Shown here piece by piece: positions 63,541 to 64,000 of a stretch of 64,000 bases of DNA (positions are counted from its first letter, which is position 1; every line of letters starts with the position of its first letter). The notes beneath the pieces are model-generated. The model was not told the DNA's origin and made no database searches. It was given only the letters and a program-made list of their open reading frames with translations. The stretch is from Alteromonas sp. MMG017 (GTDB taxonomy: Bacteria; Pseudomonadota; Gammaproteobacteria; Enterobacterales; Alteromonadaceae): positions 124,001 to 188,000 of the forward strand of contig NZ_JAGJDY010000007.1 of assembly GCF_018100795.1 (NCBI RefSeq), in the 5' to 3' direction. The position numbers and the translations under genes are program-made.

Positions 63541-63645
63541 AAGTTACCGTAATGAAGCACTTTCATTAAAGTTACTATAAATAATCACATTTCGCAAAGT
63601 TACCATAAATAGTCACATTAAAAAATATAACTACAAACGCTCACA
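63541..63645. repeat. Four degenerate 28-bp direct repeats
   Basis: Units start at 63541, 63569, 63597 and about 63625, each with AAGTTAC followed by a TCAC-like segment (AAGTTACTATAAATAATCAC at 63569, AAGTTACCATAAATAGTCAC at 63597). The middle two are nearly identical; the outer two are degenerate. The regular 28-bp period, not a multiple of the helical turn, suggests an iteron-like binding array. Confidence 0.6.
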
Positions 63646-63753
63646 GGTCTGGTTTAGTCAAAAGCGTTAGCAACAAAAATTAGCGTTACCCATGACATAA
63701 AAAAGTCTCAATATAAGTAGGTTACTCACAAATCTTATAACACAACTTGCAAA

Positions 63754-63773
63754 GGTAGAATGATTACTCTACC
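63754..63773. promoter_or_regulatory. TetR-type operator 1
   Basis: GGTAGAATGATTACTCTACC is a near-perfect 20-bp palindrome with arms GGTAGA/TCTACC. It lies 90 bases before the TetR ATG. Confidence 0.55.
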
Positions 63774-63787
63774 CTTCACCTCATCGA

Positions 63788-63807
63788 AGTAGAACAAGTA
63801 TTCTACC
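63788..63807. promoter_or_regulatory. TetR-type operator 2
   Basis: AGTAGAACAAGTATTCTACC has the same arms (GTAGAA/TTCTAC) as operator 1, and its centre is 34 bp away. It lies 36 bases before the TetR ATG, near the expected promoter, so autoregulation by the downstream protein is likely. Confidence 0.55.
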
Positions 63808-63843
63808 CACTTCCTAGACGTTGACCTGAAATTGGAGAGCAAG

Positions 63844-64000
63844 ATGACGCCCGATGAGCGAAGAAATGACATTGCTGCACGGTTAGAAAGCGCTTTTAGC
63901 GTTTATGGCTTCACCCAGCCTAATGTCGCCTCCCTAAAAGAACAAACAGGTACCACGCTAAAAACGTTATACAAATATTTTCCTTCTAAGGAAGATATGA
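63844..64000 (+). CDS. TetR-family transcriptional regulator (5' part, cut by window edge)
   Basis: The frame starts at ATG 63844 with a GGAGAG box and is open to the window end (52 residues). The N-terminal HTH is visible: RRNDIAARLESAFSVYGF, then VASLKEQTGTTLKTLYKYFPSKEDM, with the TLYKYFPSKE motif of TetR proteins. The ligand domain lies beyond the window. Two palindromes upstream are probable operators. Confidence 0.85.
   Translation, partial: MTPDERRNDIAARLESAFSVYGFTQPNVASLKEQTGTTLKTLYKYFPSKEDM

Larger units (their letters stand above)
63371..63843. other. Divergent intergenic region with repeats and operators
   Basis: A stretch of 473 bases between divergent SatD-like and TetR genes. 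It holds four 28-bp-period repeats (63541-63645) and two 20-bp palindromes (63754 and 63788), listed separately. It is the probable control region of both transcripts. No further coding frame is convincing. Confidence 0.6.

Noticed and set aside
63541-63645. CRISPR array
   Set aside because: Units are contiguous and degenerate, have no separate spacers, and no cas genes are present.

Overview
The window is a stretch of gammaproteobacterial chromosome, most likely from a marine Alteromonadaceae (Alteromonas-like). The evidence is several TonB-dependent receptors, an N-type ATPase, choline/betaine genes, a TPR-sulfotransferase next to a receptor, the RatA/RnfH-SmpB-ssrA neighbourhood and a tmRNA tag reading ANDENYALAA. 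Genus is inferred from gene content and order only.

Layout. 1-8.1 kb: nlpI (cut by the left edge), cytidine deaminase, a minus-strand cluster of TonB-like protein, ECF sigma factor and one-TM protein, an Old Yellow Enzyme, an MFS carrier and four small minus-strand genes. 8.4-15.3 kb: a complete N-ATPase operon in the order atpDCQRBEFAG, with a b subunit carrying a delta-like C-terminal domain and a c subunit with two membrane glutamates. 15.4-23.5 kb: DinB-like protein, TPR-sulfotransferase, TonB-dependent receptor, BCCT transporter and MarR regulator. 23.7-27.0 kb: rnfH, ratA, smpB, a flavin oxidoreductase and the tmRNA gene ssrA.

27.0-38.0 kb: a genomic island inserted at the 3' end of ssrA. 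At its left end is a tyrosine integrase. It carries a Gabija-type anti-phage pair (gajA-gajB, minus strand) followed by an unrecognised 301-aa gene, then a serine recombinase, a second tyrosine recombinase with HTH/zinc and AlpA-like partners, a lipoprotein and a 299-aa unknown. Both ends carry the same doublet of GGTACAC sites at 12-bp spacing (likely integrase arm sites), and the right end has a degenerate copy of the ssrA 3' end. Inside are two further repeat families, GGTATCA and CTCATATGAG, that no gene explains.

38.3-49.0 kb: MFS carrier, PHP-type metallohydrolase, TonB-dependent receptor, a short divergent BCCT-like transporter, betA and betB. The last four are one minus-strand cluster for taking up and oxidising choline to glycine betaine, and the receptor suggests a larger choline-containing substrate. 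49.8-57 kb: an unknown 457-aa membrane protein, a Fur-box siderophore-receptor operon (receptor, DUF3649-like, PepSY, DUF3325-like) and a LysR regulator. 57.2-64 kb: a DUF4437 cupin, an outer-membrane barrel with a YfiR/YfiN-like c-di-GMP module, a DUF3307 membrane protein with a SatD-like protein, and the start of a TetR gene. Between the last two lie four degenerate 28-bp repeats and two 20-bp palindromes.

Most worth following up: the Gabija island with its third gene and paired arm sites; the SatD-like/DUF3307 pair, whose N-terminus has motifs reminiscent of palm-domain nucleotide cyclases; and the bet cluster with its unusual transporter.
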